From positions 1-33,496 of the forward strand of contig NZ_JAYVPL010000016.1 in assembly GCF_043757465.1 (NCBI RefSeq): a stretch of 33,496 bases of DNA. The letters run 5' to 3'. The notes under the pieces are model-generated. The model saw nothing but the letters and a program-made list of their open reading frames with translations, was not told where the DNA came from and made no database searches. Origin of the DNA: Armatimonas sp043757465 (lineage in GTDB: Bacteria > Armatimonadota > Armatimonadia > Armatimonadales > Armatimonadaceae). Position numbers and translations under genes: made by a program. Of this stretch, positions 30,592 to 33,496 are shown in pieces; within the stretch, counting starts at the first letter, position 1, and the number at the start of each line of letters is the position of its first letter.

Positions 30592-31317
30592 TCACGGCTT
30601 CCCTGATTTCTGAGTGTTCGCGTACTGCCATTCGAAGATAAGATCCTCCAGTATTTTCCGTCGCAGGATGTCCTCAAGAGCCTCAGGGTACTCTTTGATC
30701 AGAGGGTAGGCATCGAAGTGTTCCTTGCGAAAGGCAGGTGGCAGTGAGTCTTGAAAACGGCCCGTGTCGGACGGGATATGGACGTAGGCGGAGCGAATGA
30801 GGCTTGTGCGGGTCCCTTTTGATGCCTCAATCGAGTACATCACTGTGGCGGCGAGCTCATAACGCTTGGTTTTCATGTTCCAAATCCACTCTGAGGACAC
30901 ATCGAAATAGAAGAACGCACGAACACGAATGGGGATTTTCGTTCCACCAGGCTGTGTAGGGATACCGGCCTTGCGTAGCTCTTCCTCTGGGACTGCATTG
31001 GGCGGAATGTGTGTCACCGTTGTTTTTCGGGACCGAATAGGGGAACGGGAAGGCATCGGAAATTTCCCCGGCTTGGGGGAGGGACTGGGGGTGGGAGGAG
31101 CCGCAGGAGACGGTGGTAGGGTGGTGTACCGGTGGGTGATGGTCAGTTCGACAACGGTGGTATTGGCGAAGGAAAACACTGGATCTGAGGTCGGTAGGGG
31201 AGCGGGGGCTGTGAACCAGGCGAAGCCGCCTCCCACCAACAGTACCAGAAGCAGAACGGAGATTCCGATAAGTTGCTTGGGGGAGAGCGCCTTATCAGTG
31301 TCTCTCAGCGCTTGCAT
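30592..31317 (-). CDS. Anchored Pro-rich protein, function unknown
   Basis: A 241-residue protein with one N-terminal membrane helix (about 15-36, LIGISVLLLVLLVGGGFAWF), a Pro/Ser/Thr-rich linker (about 66-95, including PPSPAAPPTPSPSPKPGKF), and a C-terminal domain with strands and helices (RVRAFFYFDVSSEWIWNMKT, then a Glu/Arg helix). The domain order suggests a periplasmic or surface module; no family is recognised. It begins 2 bp after the leuB stop, so it is almost certainly co-transcribed. Confidence 0.7.
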   Translation of the reverse strand: MQALRDTDKALSPKQLIGISVLLLVLLVGGGFAWFTAPAPLPTSDPVFSFANTTVVELTITHRYTTLPPSPAAPPTPSPSPKPGKFPMPSRSPIRSRKTTVTHIPPNAVPEEELRKAGIPTQPGGTKIPIRVRAFFYFDVSSEWIWNMKTKRYELAATVMYSIEASKGTRTSLIRSAYVHIPSDTGRFQDSLPPAFRKEHFDAYPLIKEYPEALEDILRRKILEDLIFEWQYANTQKSGKP

Positions 31318-31319
31318 CT

Positions 31320-32378
31320 TTATGCCGAGAGCTTGGCAAGCACGGCATCGGCCATAGTGCTCGTTCCCACGGTGGACTCGCCAGGCTGCGCGATATCGGG
31401 GGTGCGCAGGCCACTTTCTAGCACGCTCTCGACGGCCGTCTCGATGCGCTTGGCCTCGGCCTCACGGCCAAAGCTGTAGCGCAAGAGCATCGCCACGGAA
31501 AGAATCGTTGCGAGCGGATTGGCGATTCCCTTGCCCATGATATCCGGCGCGGAGCCATGGCAGGGCTCGTACATCCCAAAGCTGCCCGCCCCCAAACTCG
31601 CCGACGGCAGCATGCCGAGCGAGCCGGTGAGCATCGCGGCCTGGTCGGAGAGAATATCGCCAAATAAGTTCTCGGTGACAATCACGTCGAACTGCTTGGG
31701 CCAGCGCACCAATTGCATCGCCGCGTTGTCCACCAATAAGTGTGAGAGCGCGACATCGGGGTAGTCTTTGGCCACTTCCTCGACGGTCGCCCGCCACAGC
31801 ACACTGGTCATCAGGACGTTCTGCTTATCTACGGAGCAGAGCTTCTTGCCGCGCTTCTGCGCCGCCTGAAAGCCGACATGAGCGATACGTACGATCTCAT
31901 CTTTGGTGTAGACACAGGTGTCAATGGCGCGATTGCCGTCGTTCTCTTTGGGGAGCCCGAAGTACATCCCGCCGGTGAGCTCGCGCACGACCAGCACATC
32001 TAAGCCACCTTCGAGCAGCTCGGGCTTGAGGCTGGAAGCGGCCACCAAGGCGGGGTAGCAGATCGCAGGACGCAGATTCGCGTAGAGCCCTAAGTGTTTT
32101 CTGAGTGGCAGGAGCGCCCCACGCTCGGGGCGCAGGTTCGGGTCAGGAATCACGTCCCACTTCGGCCCGCCCACGGCTCCCAGTAGCACTGCATCGCTGG
32201 CCTTGCACAGCTCCAGCGTCTCGGGGGGAAGGGGATGGCCGGTCGCATCGTAGGCCGCGCCTCCGACCAGCGCCTCGGTCAGTTCGATATCAGGAGCAAC
32301 CGCGCGGAGGACACGGACGGCCTCCGCCACAATCTCAGGCCCGATTCCATCACCGGGTAGCACAGCAACTTTCGGCAT
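31320..32378 (-). CDS. leuB: 3-isopropylmalate dehydrogenase
   Basis: A 352-residue NAD-dependent decarboxylating dehydrogenase of leucine synthesis, which also acts on beta-methylmalate in the citramalate/isoleucine route. Motifs: LPGDGIGPEI (7-16), LRPERGALLPLRKHLGLYAN (97-116) with the substrate Arg residues, VVRELTGGMYFG, the metal-binding YGDILSD-type FGDILSDQAAML, and the cofactor loop HGSAPDIMGKGIANP, whose Asp-Ile indicates NAD. No Shine-Dalgarno precedes the ATG at 32378; TACCAT lies 9 nt upstream. It heads the strand run leuB, anchored protein, GT4, cimA. The NADP-type isocitrate dehydrogenase at 11612 is its paralogue. Confidence 0.95.
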   Translation of the reverse strand: MPKVAVLPGDGIGPEIVAEAVRVLRAVAPDIELTEALVGGAAYDATGHPLPPETLELCKASDAVLLGAVGGPKWDVIPDPNLRPERGALLPLRKHLGLYANLRPAICYPALVAASSLKPELLEGGLDVLVVRELTGGMYFGLPKENDGNRAIDTCVYTKDEIVRIAHVGFQAAQKRGKKLCSVDKQNVLMTSVLWRATVEEVAKDYPDVALSHLLVDNAAMQLVRWPKQFDVIVTENLFGDILSDQAAMLTGSLGMLPSASLGAGSFGMYEPCHGSAPDIMGKGIANPLATILSVAMLLRYSFGREAEAKRIETAVESVLESGLRTPDIAQPGESTVGTSTMADAVLAKLSA

Positions 32379-32410
32379 AACGCGCCTATGGTACCACGAG
32401 AGGCTCCCCC

Positions 32411-33181
32411 CTAAAAACCCAGTACGCTCCGGGCATACTCCGCGCTGATCTTAGCTGAGGTGGCCGGGTCACCGCCCTCCGCGACGCGGTCTTGCTCGGT
32501 GGTGATCCAGTCCGGGCTGAGTGTCTTGACGACGCGCGTGGCCTCGACGAGCTTGACCTGTCCGTTGCCCAGCTCCGTGAACGTCAGGGGTTGCTTGGTT
32601 TCCAGATCAAACGTGCCATCTTTGAAGTGTAGGTAGTTGCTTCGGTGGCCGTAGGTATGCAAGAAGCTTACCAAGTCCTCGCCGCCACAGGCGATCCAGT
32701 AGAGATCGAAGCAGAAGTTGACGTAGGCGGGATCGGTATTGTGCAGCAGAAGCTGCATTCCCGTACTGCCCCCCGGTAAATCAGAGAACTCCCAGTTATG
32801 GTTGTGGTAGCAGAGCGAGATTCCCTCACTCTCCAAAACCTCGCCCGCCGCATTGAGCGTGCGTGCCGCTTCTTCGTAGCCTGCGGCATCCGGCCACTTG
32901 CCGCCCGCCATGAGGTGCTTTACCCCCACGACATTCATGTGCGCCGCCGTCTCACGCACGTGGTCCAGATCGGTGAGCGCTCCAACACCCGTGTGGTAGC
33001 CCGCGCAGGCCAGCCCCACATCCTCGAAGAGCTGCTTATAGTCGTGGGCGGCGACACTGGTGGTGGGATTGCCGACTTCTGCACCGTCGTAGCCCGCCGC
33101 CTTCACATCCGCCAGCACGCCGGGCAGGTCGTCGCCGCTGCGCTTGCCGAAGATAATCAGTTGAATGCCAAGTCTTGTCAT
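32411..33181 (-). CDS. Sugar phosphate isomerase/epimerase-like TIM barrel
   Basis: A 256-residue protein of the xylose isomerase-like/AP endonuclease-2 barrel family. Motifs: MTRLGIQLIIFGK start, VKAAGYDGAEVG, GVKHLMAGG, the metal-site region CYHNHNWEF (His-Asn-His), FCFDLYW with Asp, LHFKDG with Asp/His, and WITTEQD with Glu. The family includes inosose isomerases and hydroxypyruvate isomerases; the substrate is not assignable. The start at 33181 was preferred because it gives the typical N-terminus; ATG 33190 would add three residues and neither has a clear Shine-Dalgarno. It lies 32 bp upstream of leuB on the same strand. Confidence 0.85.
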   Translation of the reverse strand: MTRLGIQLIIFGKRSGDDLPGVLADVKAAGYDGAEVGNPTTSVAAHDYKQLFEDVGLACAGYHTGVGALTDLDHVRETAAHMNVVGVKHLMAGGKWPDAAGYEEAARTLNAAGEVLESEGISLCYHNHNWEFSDLPGGSTGMQLLLHNTDPAYVNFCFDLYWIACGGEDLVSFLHTYGHRSNYLHFKDGTFDLETKQPLTFTELGNGQVKLVEATRVVKTLSPDWITTEQDRVAEGGDPATSAKISAEYARSVLGF

Positions 33182-33268
33182 GACTCGCATTTCGACAGGC
33201 GAGAATCGGATTCCTCTAAAACCCCAGGGCCAGCGCATCTATAATTGTGAAGCGCATACGGGTACATT

Positions 33269-33477
33269 CCCCGGAGCTTGCTCCGTGACCGCTTGGGATA
33301 CGTGGGCATCTCTTAGGATGCCCACTTCTTCTGTGGCTTCGGCTCTCAGGCCGAAGCCTTCGGATAAATACCCCGGAGCTTGCTCCGGTCGGATGGTTAT
33401 CAAAAAGGCGCGTGGAAACCCCGGCCTTCAGGCCGGGTGAGGAAACGTGATGCCATCCGTCCCTTGGGACGGATGGC
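33269..33477. repeat. Cluster of six palindromic hairpins
   Basis: Six stem-loops within 209 bp and no gene among them: cggagc-tt-gctccg (33272-33285); gtgggcatc-tcttag-gatgcccac (33302-33325); ggcttcggc-tctcag-gccgaagcc (33335-33358); ccggagc-tt-gctccgg (33373-33388); cccggcc-ttca-ggccggg (33420-33437); and the 12-bp gccatccgtccc-tt-gggacggatggc (33452-33477). The block ccccggagcttgctccg occurs twice (33269-33285, 33371-33387). The two 9-bp stems share the loop TCTYAG. They resemble REP-type or mobile palindromes, but no transposase is seen. Confidence 0.85.
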
Positions 33478-33496
33478 CGGACAGGTATCCGATCGG

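Noticed and set aside
33269..33477. CRISPR array
   Set aside because: The repeats are different self-complementary hairpins without a constant repeat or equal-length spacers.

Overview
The window looks like chromosomal DNA from a diderm bacterium with fairly high G+C, about 55-60% by eye. A PEP-CTERM protein, an outer-membrane barrel with a C-terminal Phe, a CimA/LeuB isoleucine route, a TgpA/DUF58 pair and a set of secreted glycan-active proteins would fit Armatimonadota or a related phylum. That assignment is inference. No rRNA, tRNA, CRISPR array, transposase or phage gene was found.

Layout. 1-1134: a minus-strand ABC-F ATPase whose homology stops abruptly near base 100, where the tail of an unknown plus-strand gene abuts it. 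1239-2688: a zinc-ribbon membrane protein, then a PEP-CTERM protein preceded by a consensus-perfect sigma-54 promoter. 2656-4266: a DPM1-like glycosyltransferase diverging from metF across a very compact promoter region. 4271-6150: a T4 Rnl1-type RNA ligase with an out-of-frame upstream ORF, then an SRPBCC protein. 6216-8227: a plus-strand secreted set with a GH16 endoglucanase between two small exported proteins, closed by a strong bidirectional terminator. 8276-10688: an exported esterase, an ankyrin membrane protein and a CPT-like kinase.

10763-25328 is almost entirely minus strand. In transcription order it holds DUF58, a TgpA-like transglutaminase, holA, an enolase-superfamily protein, two SDRs, a GNAT_C acyltransferase, a small membrane protein, rpsO, pnp (with an Arg/Gly/Asp-rich tail), an outer-membrane barrel, isocitrate dehydrogenase, a HEPN protein and an 81-residue protein. 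Most neighbours overlap by 4 bp or lie within about 20 bp, so several polycistronic transcripts are likely. 25399-27758: a short minus-strand ORF, a small membrane protein and L-fucose isomerase. 27797-32378: leuB, an anchored protein, a GT4 glycosyltransferase and cimA on the minus strand. CimA and LeuB together supply two steps of the citramalate route to isoleucine. 32411-33190: a sugar phosphate isomerase-like TIM barrel. 33269-33477: six short palindromes packed into about 210 bp.

The most notable non-coding signals are the sigma-54 promoter of the PEP-CTERM gene, the palindrome cluster at the right end, the pnp terminator whose T-tract reads as a -10 box for the next gene, and several genes with a -10-like hexamer 6-9 nt before the ATG and no ribosome-binding site, which suggests leaderless mRNAs. 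No single wholly new multi-gene system is obvious.
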